Shown piece after piece: positions 10,977 to 19,237 of a stretch of 24,989 bases of DNA (within the stretch, counting starts at the first letter, position 1; each line of letters begins with the position of its first letter). The stretch spans positions 1-24,989 of the forward strand of contig NZ_JASNGB010000021.1 in NCBI RefSeq assembly GCF_030271215.1. The letters run 5' to 3'. The translations under genes were made by a program, and so were the position numbers. The stretch is from Deinococcus rhizophilus. Lineage in GTDB: Bacteria > Deinococcota > Deinococci > Deinococcales > Deinococcaceae. The notes under the pieces are model-generated. The model was not told the DNA's origin. It worked only from the letters and a program-made list of their open reading frames with translations, and did no database searches.

Positions 10977-11553
10977 GCGGCCAGCTTCCAGCGGCCAGCC
11001 GCCCGCCGGGGAGGGGGAGGGGTACCTCGTTCCCGACGTGTTGCAGGAGGGGCTCACGCTGGTGCTCGTGGGCACCGCTCCCAGCCGCATCAGCGCCCGA
11101 GCGAAGGCGTACTACGCCAATCCGGAGAACAAGTTCTGGCGCGTGCTGGCCCAGGTGGGCCTGACGCCCCGGCAACTCGCCCCGCGCGAGTACGCAGGGC
11201 TGCCGGGGTACGGCATCGGCCTGACCGACGTGGCCAAGCGGCACAGCGGGGTGGACTCGGCGCTGCCGGGCGAAGCGTGGGCACCCGACGAACTGCGGGA
11301 GAAGCTGCGGCGCTACCAACCCACTCTCGTCGCCTTTACCTCCAAGCGGGGGGCCTCCGAGACGCTGGGCCTGCCCACCGGCAAGCTGCCCTACGGCCCG
11401 CAACTCCTGCCGCTGGAGGGCTGCGAGGTCTGGGTGATGCCCTCCACGAGTCCGCTGGGGCACACGCACTTCCGGCTGGAGCCGTGGCAGGCGCTCGGGG
11501 ACCGGGTGCGGGAGCTGCGCGGGAACCGGGACGCCGCTTACCCCGTACCCTGA
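10963..11553 (+). CDS. mug: Mismatch-specific (G:T/G:U) DNA glycosylase, Mug family
   Basis: A 196-residue uracil-DNA glycosylase superfamily member that would remove U or T mispaired with G in base excision repair. The motif LVLVGTAPSRISA (33-45), AYYANPENKFWRVL (49-62), GIGLTDVAK (84-92) and the C-terminal VMPSTSPLGHTHF match Mug. The catalytic Asn of E. coli Mug (in GINPG) is absent: the site reads GTAPS. D. radiodurans Mug is reported to use an Asp instead; Asp89 in GLTDV is the likely equivalent. The first ~20 residues are Pro/Gly/Ser-rich and include a repeat-derived PASSGQPPA. The gene overlaps the end of the molybdoenzyme gene by 14 nt. Confidence 0.87.
   Translation: MTTTERPASSGQPPAGEGEGYLVPDVLQEGLTLVLVGTAPSRISARAKAYYANPENKFWRVLAQVGLTPRQLAPREYAGLPGYGIGLTDVAKRHSGVDSALPGEAWAPDELREKLRRYQPTLVAFTSKRGASETLGLPTGKLPYGPQLLPLEGCEVWVMPSTSPLGHTHFRLEPWQALGDRVRELRGNRDAAYPVP
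10980..11003. repeat. 24-bp repeat copy A, inside mug
   Basis: Identical on the opposite strand to 23536-23559. It lies in the 5' coding part of mug and encodes PASSGQPP. A 14-bp core (GCTGGCCGCTGGAA in the other orientation) recurs at 20208-20221. Confidence 0.7.
11546..11551 (+). promoter_or_regulatory. -10 box of the two-TM protein gene (leaderless type)
   Basis: TACCCT, then 6 nt, then ATG 11558-11560. Its last base is the first base of the mug stop codon, so this is an internal promoter at a gene junction. Confidence 0.55.
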
Positions 11554-11557
11554 GCAT

Positions 11558-12280
11558 ATGTCGGCGCGTGTGCCTCCCCGTCCTCCCCGTCCCGGCGACG
11601 ATCCGTGGCTGCCCTCCACCCGGCCTGCCTCCCCGCGCCCGGCGCTGCCCCGTCCTGCGCTGCCGCCCGACCTGGGCCGCCGCGCCAGGGGGCTGGGCTG
11701 GCTGGCCGTACAGGGGGTGCTGGGGTTTGTCGTGGTGCTGGGGCTGCTGCTGCTGTTCGGCCTCCTGCTCGCGCTGGGCTGGGACCCGGCGGGGTGGCTG
11801 ATCGGGATCACCCTGATCCTGGCGTTTCTGGGAGTGGCCCGGACCTTCTTCCGGGGCCGCCGCCTGCTGATCCCTGCCCCCGAGGTGCCCCTCGCGCAGG
11901 CTACCCCCGAGGATGACGAGGCGCGGCTGCTGCGGCTGCTGCGCTCCGGCGAGCGGGCCTTGCCCCCGGCGGCCCGCCCGGCCTTCCACGCGGCGATCAT
12001 CTCCACCCGCGACGCCCTGCGCCTGACCGCCGGGGACGGGGCGCTGGGCCGCGACGCCTTCGATGCGCGGCAGGCTGCCCGCGAGGACCTGCCCGAGCTG
12101 CTGCACACCTACCAGGCGGCCCCCCGCACCCCCGACGCCGAGCGGCTGCTCGCCTCGCAGCTCGACCTGATCGGCCGCCGCATGGGCGAGGTCGTCCACG
12201 AGCGCCGGGGCCAGCACACCCGCACGCTGGAGGCCCAGCGGCGCTATCTGGAAAGCAAGTACGGGGAGGGGGAGGAGTAG
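11558..12280 (+). CDS. Hypothetical membrane protein with two TM helices and cytoplasmic-type helical domain
   Basis: A 240-residue protein not recognised as a named family. Residues 1-40 are very Pro/Arg-rich. Two hydrophobic helices follow at about 47-74 and 79-97, forming a hairpin, then Arg-rich FFRGRRLL, which by the positive-inside rule places both ends in the cytoplasm. Residues ~115-240 are soluble and helical, rich in Arg, Glu and Leu (ARLLRLLRSGERALPP, HERRGQHTRTLEAQRRYLESKYGEGEE), perhaps coiled-coil at the end. It starts 4 nt after the mug stop and may be cotranscribed, but also has its own TACCCT-N6-ATG. Confidence 0.75.
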   Translation: MSARVPPRPPRPGDDPWLPSTRPASPRPALPRPALPPDLGRRARGLGWLAVQGVLGFVVVLGLLLLFGLLLALGWDPAGWLIGITLILAFLGVARTFFRGRRLLIPAPEVPLAQATPEDDEARLLRLLRSGERALPPAARPAFHAAIISTRDALRLTAGDGALGRDAFDARQAAREDLPELLHTYQAAPRTPDAERLLASQLDLIGRRMGEVVHERRGQHTRTLEAQRRYLESKYGEGEE

Positions 12281-12303
12281 CGGCCAGCCCCAGGCCACAC
12301 AAC

Positions 12304-12344
12304 AGCGGCGAGCCCCCAGCCAGAGCGGACGGGGGCTCGTCGCT
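12304..12344. terminator. Bidirectional hairpin terminator
   Basis: 14-bp stem AGCGGCGAGCCCCC / GGGGGCTCGTCGCT with one G-T pair and a 13-nt loop, between convergent stops at 12280 and 12364. Confidence 0.75.
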
Positions 12345-12363
12345 GCTTGCCTGCGCCGGTCAC

Positions 12364-12753
12364 CTATCCCAGCGGCACCATCCGCGCCAGATAGTTGAGG
12401 TACGCCTGCCGCCCCTCGCGGTGCCAGACCCGGATGCTGGAGCGCAGGCGGGCAAAGCAGACGCGCAGGTCCTCGGCCACGATGACAGGCACGCCGGGAA
12501 GTGGCGCCGGGCGGCCCCGCAGCGCCTCGGCGACCGGCAGCAACGCGTCGTGGACAAGCTGGCGGGGAGCGTCCAGCCTGCCCGGGCGGTAGGCGTGCGC
12601 TGTGGCCTCTGCCCGGTAGAGCCGCGCCAGTTCCTCGTAGGCGGCGTCCACCTGCGCGTCGGTCAGGCTGGGGTGCTCCGCGTACAGCTGCATCACCACC
12701 TGCTCCAGCTTCAGAAGCTGCGGGGCAAATCGGTCCTCGGCCCTCTGGGTCAT
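12364..12753 (-). CDS. Conserved hypothetical helical protein
   Basis: A 129-residue, probably all-helical soluble protein with no signal peptide or TM segment. It begins MTQRAEDRFAPQLLKLEQVV; SLTDAQVDAAYEELARLYRAEATAHA resembles a helical repeat, and the C-terminus VWHREGRQAYLNYLARMVPLG is rich in aromatic and basic residues. I do not recognise the family. Codon usage and composition match its neighbours, and the ATG at 12751-12753 has TAGGCT exactly 6 nt upstream, so it is very likely a real, independently transcribed gene. Confidence 0.75.
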   Translation of the reverse strand: MTQRAEDRFAPQLLKLEQVVMQLYAEHPSLTDAQVDAAYEELARLYRAEATAHAYRPGRLDAPRQLVHDALLPVAEALRGRPAPLPGVPVIVAEDLRVCFARLRSSIRVWHREGRQAYLNYLARMVPLG

Positions 12754-12759
12754 GGGGTC

Positions 12760-12765
12760 AGCCTA
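12760..12765 (-). promoter_or_regulatory. -10 box of the hypothetical gene (leaderless type)
   Basis: TAGGCT on the minus strand, 6 nt before ATG 12751-12753. It lies just downstream of the glyS terminator hairpin. Confidence 0.62.
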
Positions 12766-12780
12766 CCGCCGCGAGGACGA

Positions 12781-12800
12781 CCCCCGCGCTGAGGCGGGGG
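12781..12800 (-). terminator. Hairpin terminator after glyS
   Basis: CCCCCGC / GCGGGGG 7-bp stem with 6-nt loop, 24 bp after the glyS stop codon. No T-run. Confidence 0.5.
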
Positions 12801-12823
12801 CGTTGCCTTGCGTGGTGAATGCC

Positions 12824-14338
<1,515 letters not shown>

Positions 14339-14345
14339 ACCGTCT

Positions 14346-14352
14346 CTCCTTT
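14346..14352 (-). promoter_or_regulatory. Ribosome binding site of glyS
   Basis: AAAGGAG on the minus strand, 7 nt before ATG 14336-14338. A strong site that decides the start; it contrasts with the leaderless genes around it. Confidence 0.85.
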
Positions 14353-14366
14353 GAGCCGTCAAGGAA

Positions 14367-14575
14367 CGTCCCCAGACGCGGCCCTTTGCGGCTCGTCTGG
14401 GGACGCAGACAGTGCTACGCGGTTCCACCCCAGTTCCAGTGCCGGTGTCTCCGGCCCCTGGCACTTTTGTCGTGTTGCAGCTCCCCGCCGCCCTTCGCTG
14501 GCCGCCACCTGTCCAGCTCTCACCGTCCCGGACTCGCTCAGAGGTACGTGTCCCGCTACTCCTGCGGATCAACGC
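14367..14575 (-). promoter_or_regulatory. T-box riboswitch in the glyS leader
   Basis: Read on the minus strand: AGTA bulge sequence (14557-14560), distal Stem I GGTGAGAGCTGG (14513-14524), specifier context CGAAGGGC with codon GGC (Gly) at 14490-14492, and the T-box sequence GGGTGGAACCGCG (14418-14430). Stem I is closed by GTTG/CAAC near its base. The antiterminator pairs CTGGGG (14428-14433) with CCCCAG (14397-14402), leaving the TGGAACC bulge for the tRNA acceptor end. The competing terminator is a 12-bp stem, 14394-14405 with 14367-14378, followed by TTCCTT. The shared arm makes the two forms mutually exclusive. Uncharged tRNA-Gly should allow readthrough. Confidence 0.93.
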
Positions 14576-14582
14576 TGAGGGG

Positions 14583-14612
14583 AGTGTGGCGCAGGGAAGG
14601 GGAAGGGGTCAA
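14583..14612 (-). promoter_or_regulatory. Promoter of glyS upstream of the T-box
   Basis: TTGACC (14607-14612), 18-nt spacer, CACACT (14583-14588) on the minus strand. Transcription would start about 14575, just before Stem I, giving a leader of roughly 235 nt. Confidence 0.55.
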
Positions 14613-14656
14613 GCGGGGGGGAGCGGCCCCTGGCCACTCACGCCTCAGCTCACGGA

Positions 14657-15262
14657 TCAGTCGCGCCGCAGGTGGCGCAGCGCTACCGCCCAGCGCCGCA
14701 GCGGGCGAGCCAGCGGGGGCGTGCGGTCGGGCTGTAGGGTCAGGCCCGCCCGCCGGGCGACCTCCTCGATGACCTCCTCCAGCGTGAGGTGGTCAGTGTG
14801 GAGCCCGTCGGCGGGGTCGAGCTGGCTCAGCCCGTCCAGACAGCGGTCGACCTGCCCAGCGGCCCAGCTTCTGACCCCCTCTCCCCGCGAGCGCAGGCGT
14901 CGCAGCACAGTCGGCCGGGACGCGAGCAGCGCGACGTGGCAGACCCGGTGGCCGTCGGCCCGCAACCGCCCCACCGTCTCCTCGAAATACGCCGGGACCA
15001 CCAGCGTCATGGGCACGATCACCACCCGGCGCGAATGGGTGAGCGTGCGGTTGAGCGGCTGGTACACGCCCTCACGCCACAGCGGCAGGTCCTGAAAATC
15101 GCCGCGCAGTTCGTGGGGGGTCATGTGCCGGATGGCGAAGCCCAGATACTCGGGATCACAGACGAAGCTGCCGGGCAGGCGGCGGTGCAGCGCGTAGGCC
15201 GTGTGCGTCTTGCCTATCCCGAAGGGACCGTTGACCCACAGCAGCAGGGGTCCCGCGCTCAG
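14657..15262 (-). CDS. TmrB-like P-loop protein (tunicamycin-resistance family), apparent CTG start
   Basis: A 201-residue P-loop NTPase closely matching Bacillus TmrB in order of motifs. Walker A GPFGIGKT is at residues 12-19, then [71 protein letters not shown], and a basic amphipathic C-terminus ([18 protein letters not shown]), which in TmrB aids membrane association. TmrB confers tunicamycin resistance, probably by binding the drug. The first ATG (15122-15124) is residue 47 and would remove the P-loop. No ATG, GTG or TTG lies in frame before the P-loop; a CTG at 15260-15262 gives the normal length (TmrB is 197) and overlaps the upstream TGA. Translation is probably coupled to the DUF697 gene. 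Actual role unknown. Confidence 0.8.
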   Translation of the reverse strand: MSAGPLLLWVNGPFGIGKTHTAYALHRRLPGSFVCDPEYLGFAIRHMTPHELRGDFQDLPLWREGVYQPLNRTLTHSRRVVIVPMTLVVPAYFEETVGRLRADGHRVCHVALLASRPTVLRRLRSRGEGVRSWAAGQVDRCLDGLSQLDPADGLHTDHLTLEEVIEEVARRAGLTLQPDRTPPLARPLRRWAVALRHLRRD

Positions 15263-15837
15263 TTCACGTCCCCCCGGCCCCCACCCTTGCCCTTCTCCTC
15301 GGCGCGGCGGCGCAGCTCGGAGGCGAGGTCGGAGAAGTCCTGCGGGCTGGGCAGCACGCGGCGGCTCTGCGCCTTGGCCTCCTGAATGACCTTGACCTGT
15401 TCCTCGCGGGTGGCGGGCAGCCCGGCCCGCTTGCGCTCGAAGTACTGCTGCGCCACCCGCCCCAGCCCGAAGGTCCAGCCGTAGACGGCGGGCGCGGTGA
15501 TGATCCCGCCGATCACCGGCAGCGCGATCTTGGCGACCCCGCGCATGACCTGCCGCGCCACGACCCCGTAGGCGACCGTGGCGCCGAGTTCCTGCGCGAT
15601 CTCCCGCGAGCGCTCGGGCGTGATCTCGAAGCCGTAGATCTTGCCGATGTGCAGCACCATCTTGGCCTGCAGGGGCGTGATCAGCAGGATGTCGGCAAAG
15701 GGCACCGGCTCGACCGCAATCGCCCCCGAGAGCAGCGCCGCGCTCTTGATGACCTCCTCGACGTTCTCCTCCTGGGAGAGGTCGGGGTCCACGTCAAAAT
15801 TGAAGTTGTCCAGCACCTGCCGCACGAGGGGGAACAT
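15259..15837 (-). CDS. DUF697 (YcjF-like) membrane protein
   Basis: A 192-residue protein matching the DUF697 family: [44 protein letters not shown] near residues 32-75, then a Gly/Ala-rich hydrophobic pair ([36 protein letters not shown]), followed by a charged C-terminal helix. DUF697 domains are often attached to GTPases; here the domain stands alone. Function unknown. The frame extends upstream, but ATG 15835-15837 has TACACT exactly 6 nt before it. The stop overlaps the start of the TmrB-like gene, so the two form an operon. Confidence 0.82.
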   Translation of the reverse strand: MFPLVRQVLDNFNFDVDPDLSQEENVEEVIKSAALLSGAIAVEPVPFADILLITPLQAKMVLHIGKIYGFEITPERSREIAQELGATVAYGVVARQVMRGVAKIALPVIGGIITAPAVYGWTFGLGRVAQQYFERKRAGLPATREEQVKVIQEAKAQSRRVLPSPQDFSDLASELRRRAEEKGKGGGRGDVN

Positions 15838-15843
15838 GGGGAA

Positions 15844-15849
15844 AGTGTA
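15844..15849 (-). promoter_or_regulatory. -10 box of the DUF697-tmrB-like operon (leaderless type)
   Basis: TACACT on the minus strand followed by 6 nt and ATG 15835-15837. It decides the start over the longer frame beginning at 15891. Confidence 0.68.
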
Positions 15850-15932
15850 GCGGTGCGGGCCATGAGCGCGGGGGCGGGGAGTCTTGAGCAACTTGAGCAG
15901 CGGTCAGGACCCGTCCCCCCCCTCCCGCGCCC

Positions 15933-17414
<1,482 letters not shown>

Positions 17415-17419
17415 GGGGG

Positions 17420-17425
17420 CTCCTC
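17420..17425 (-). promoter_or_regulatory. Ribosome binding site of cysS
   Basis: GAGGAG on the minus strand, 5 nt before ATG 17412-17414. It lies just after the attenuator's T-run and fixes the start. Confidence 0.75.
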
Positions 17426-17434
17426 GGGGAAAGG

Positions 17435-17473
17435 AAAAAGCCGCGCCGATTCCACACAGGGAAGGGGCGCGGC
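17435..17473 (-). terminator. Intrinsic terminator (attenuator) in the cysS leader
   Basis: On the minus strand: GCCGCGCC (17466-17473) pairs perfectly with GGCGCGGC (17440-17447); inside, TTCC/GGAA adds 4 bp around a 6-nt loop. TTTTT (17435-17439) follows directly, then CCTTT. It lies between the leader mini-ORF and the cysS ribosome site. It is the best intrinsic terminator in the window, yet it sits before the gene, not after it. Confidence 0.85.
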
Positions 17474-17498
17474 GGCGAAACGTGTCGCTCAGGCCGCG
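17468..17498 (-). promoter_or_regulatory. Alternative antiterminator pairing in the cysS leader
   Basis: CGCGGC (17493-17498), which spans the last two sense codons of the leader ORF, is complementary to GCCGCG (17468-17473), the 5' arm of the terminator. A small inner hairpin GCGA/TCGC fits between them. A ribosome held at the Cys codons would leave CGCGGC free and block the terminator; one at the stop codon would cover it and allow termination. Confidence 0.68.
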
Positions 17499-17521
17499 GG
17501 GGGGAGGCAACACGGGGTCAT
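17489..17521 (-). CDS. Cysteine leader peptide of cysS ([10 protein letters not shown])
   Basis: A 10-codon ORF: ATG at 17519-17521, stop TGA at 17489-17491. Codons 4 and 5 are adjacent Cys codons TGT and TGC; TGT is unusual in this GC-rich sequence, and Cys is rare in the neighbouring proteins. Two Pro codons follow, which may also slow ribosomes. The start has TACAGT exactly 6 nt upstream, so the peptide should be translated from a leaderless 5' end. A terminator with T5 follows 16 nt after the stop, then cysS 59 nt further on. The arrangement is that of amino-acid attenuation leaders (as in trpL, hisL) sensing cysteine charging. Too short for protein homology; the case rests on the combined layout. 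Confidence 0.82.
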   Translation of the reverse strand: MTPCCLPPAA

Positions 17522-17527
17522 GGGGCC

Positions 17528-17533
17528 ACTGTA
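17528..17533 (-). promoter_or_regulatory. -10 box of the leader peptide-cysS transcript (leaderless type)
   Basis: TACAGT on the minus strand, followed by 6 nt and the leader ATG 17519-17521. The -35 region is weak. It predicts a cysS transcript of about 107 nt before the cysS ATG. Confidence 0.7.
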
Positions 17534-17604
17534 GCAGAAGCCGCCGCGCGGGCAGGACGTTGGGGTAACCTTCGGCTCCCGTGTGGGGGCCCTCGGCCGC
17601 TCCG

Positions 17605-17610
17605 TATCAT
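17605..17610 (+). promoter_or_regulatory. -10 box of AI-2E family transporter gene (leaderless type)
   Basis: TATCAT, then 7 nt, then GTG 17618-17620. The ATG at 17609-17611 lies inside this hexamer, so the GTG is the preferred start. Confidence 0.6.
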
Positions 17611-17617
17611 GGCGGGT

Positions 17618-18733
17618 GTGATCTCGCCCCCCAAGCCGCCGACCGCTTTCGAGTACGCCTGGCGCAGCCCCTGGATTCGCCTGCTCGTGTTCGGGCTGGC
17701 CTTTTATGTCCTCTACCGGCTGCTGGGCGAGGTCAGCACGGTGGTCTGGAACGTGCTGATCGCCTTCCTGATCGCCTACCTTGCCAACCCGCTGCTCAAC
17801 TGGCTGGAACGGGGGCGGGTGGGGCGCGGACTGGGCGTGTTCTTCGTGCTGCTGCTGTTCGTGGCGCTGTTTGCGCTCGCGGGAGCCCTGCTGGTGACCG
17901 TCTCGGCGCAGCTTATCGACCTGCTCGCGCGGCTGCCGGACCAGATCGGGCAACTCGGGGTCGTGATCGACCGCCTCTTCGGGTGGCTGGGGGACCGGGG
18001 CATCGGGAACCTCGCGGACGCCCGCGAGCGCATCACCGCAGCGGTGCAGACCTACGTGGAGAACATCGGCCAGAACCTGATTCCCATCCTGCAAAACGCC
18101 CTGAACTCCACCGGCACCGTCTTCCGGCAGATCGTCTCGATCGGCGGGGTGCTGGGGCAGATCGTCATCATCCTGCTGCTGAGCATCTACCTGATGCTGG
18201 ATTACAGCCGGGTCAACGCCTCGCTGCTGCGGGCCTTTCCGCGCCCCTGGCAGCCGCGCGTGCTGGAAATCAGCCACCTGCTGGGCACGGCGGTGGGCGG
18301 CTACGTGCGCGGGCAGCTGGTGATCGCGCTGTTTATCGGCGTGTTCGTCTTTGTGGGCCTTACCCTGCTGGGCATTCCCAGTGCCGCCGCCATCGGCTTT
18401 CTGGCCGGGGCGTTCAACATCGTGCCCTACCTCGGCCCGGTGATCGGCGCGACCCCCGCGCTGCTGCTCGCGCTGCCGCTGGGCGGCTGGAGCATGCTGG
18501 GCGTGGTGGTGGTTTTTGTGCTTGCCAACCAGATCGAGAGCAACTTCCTGAGCCCCTACGTCCTGGGCCGCACCACCGACCTGCACCCGGTCACCGTGCT
18601 GGTCGCCATTCTGGTGGGGGCCTCGCTGCTGGGCTTCGTGGGGGCGCTGCTCGCCGTGCCCGTCGTCGCGCTGGGCAAGCTGCTGCTGGACAAGTACTAC
18701 TACCCCAGCCGGGTGTACACCGAAGGGCCGTAG
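17618..18733 (+). CDS. AI-2E family transporter (UPF0118)
   Basis: A 371-residue polytopic inner-membrane protein of the AI-2E exporter family (TqsA, YdiK, PerM relatives). The typical layout is present: two N-terminal hydrophobic segments (LLVFGLAFYVLYRLL; VWNVLIAFLIAYLANPLLNWLERG), a third segment, an amphipathic soluble stretch (about 100-165), then TMs including IVIILLLSIYLMLDY, GQLVIALFIGVFVFVGLTLLGIP, FLAGAFNIVPYLGPVIGATPALLLAL, and LANQIESNFLSPYVLGRTTDLHPVTVL, the family's conserved signature. Substrates differ between members, so autoinducer export should not be assumed. A start at ATG 17609 would add three residues but overlaps the -10 box. It is a single gene ended by an 18-bp hairpin. 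Confidence 0.9.
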   Translation: MISPPKPPTAFEYAWRSPWIRLLVFGLAFYVLYRLLGEVSTVVWNVLIAFLIAYLANPLLNWLERGRVGRGLGVFFVLLLFVALFALAGALLVTVSAQLIDLLARLPDQIGQLGVVIDRLFGWLGDRGIGNLADARERITAAVQTYVENIGQNLIPILQNALNSTGTVFRQIVSIGGVLGQIVIILLLSIYLMLDYSRVNASLLRAFPRPWQPRVLEISHLLGTAVGGYVRGQLVIALFIGVFVFVGLTLLGIPSAAAIGFLAGAFNIVPYLGPVIGATPALLLALPLGGWSMLGVVVVFVLANQIESNFLSPYVLGRTTDLHPVTVLVAILVGASLLGFVGALLAVPVVALGKLLLDKYYYPSRVYTEGP

Positions 18734-18763
18734 AGGGCGTGTGGCCCGTGGCCGGTGGCTGGG

Positions 18764-18806
18764 AGAGGAAGGTGGGAGGCGCCCGGAACGCCTCCCACCT
18801 TCCTCT
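18764..18806. terminator. Bidirectional hairpin terminator, 18-bp perfect stem
   Basis: Arms 18764-18781 and 18789-18806 are perfectly complementary, with a 7-nt loop (CCCGGAA). TTG follows on the + strand. It separates convergent genes with stops at 18733 and 18844. Confidence 0.8.
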
Positions 18807-18843
18807 TTGCTCCACATTTTCTCCACAAGCAGCGTGCCACGCG

Positions 18844-19206
18844 TTACAGGCCGCCCTCCAGCAACTCCACCTGCCGCCCGTCGGGGTCCAGCACGAAGGC
18901 CATGTCGCGCCCGCCGGGGCTGGACTGAAGGTCGCGGCTGACCGTCACCCCGGCGGCGCGGAGTTCGGGGAGCAGGGCGCGGAGGCCGGGGACGTGCAGG
19001 GCGATGTGCTCGGCCCAGTGCGGGTGCGGCGCGGGACTCTCGCCCGGAAGCTGGAAGAACTGGAGGCGGCCCTCGCCCAGGCGCACCACGCTCCGGCGAA
19101 AGCCCTCGGCGGTGGTCAGGTCTTTCTCGACCACGCCGCCCAGCCGCGTGTAAAAGGCGAGGACCGCCGCGAGGTCCCGCGTCACGAAGGAGACGTGCTT
19201 GAGCAT
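18844..19206 (-). CDS. VOC family (glyoxalase/bleomycin-resistance fold) protein
   Basis: A 120-residue protein with the two beta-alpha-beta-beta-beta units of the VOC superfamily: MLKHVSFVTRDLAAVLAFYTRLGG at the start, HWAEHIALHVPGLRALLPELRAAGV in the middle, and the end-strand signature MAFVLDPDGRQVELLEGG. Likely metal ligands are His4, a central His (in HIALHV) and the Glu of VELLEG. VOC members include glyoxalases, dioxygenases and drug-binding proteins; substrate unknown. The frame extends to 19281, but ATG 19204-19206 gives the standard VOC N-terminus and has TAGCCT 8 nt upstream. It is divergent from the ADC-like gene with only 31 bp between start codons. Confidence 0.85.
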   Translation of the reverse strand: MLKHVSFVTRDLAAVLAFYTRLGGVVEKDLTTAEGFRRSVVRLGEGRLQFFQLPGESPAPHPHWAEHIALHVPGLRALLPELRAAGVTVSRDLQSSPGGRDMAFVLDPDGRQVELLEGGL

Positions 19207-19214
19207 CGGGACAG

Positions 19215-19220
19215 AGGCTA
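19215..19220 (-). promoter_or_regulatory. -10 box of the VOC gene
   Basis: TAGCCT on the minus strand, 8 nt before ATG 19204-19206. Only 5 bp separate it from the -10 box of the divergent gene. Confidence 0.5.
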
Positions 19221-19225
19221 GCGCG

Positions 19226-19231
19226 TACCCT
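19226..19231 (+). promoter_or_regulatory. -10 box of the acetoacetate decarboxylase-like gene (leaderless type)
   Basis: TACCCT, then 6 nt, then ATG 19238-19240. It decides the start over the in-frame upstream start at 19199. Confidence 0.65.
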
Positions 19232-19237
19232 GGCCCC

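Noticed and set aside
14339..14572. N-terminal extension of GlyRS
   Set aside because: It would translate the T-box and terminator; the ATG at 14338 has a strong ribosome site and the family N-terminus.
14657..15124. Start of the TmrB-like protein at ATG 15124 (155 residues)
   Set aside because: This removes the Walker A motif and 46 well-conserved residues that are in frame upstream.
17415..17513. N-terminal extension of CysRS
   Set aside because: It would run through the T5 terminator hairpin and overlap the leader ORF; the ATG at 17414 has GAGGAG before it.
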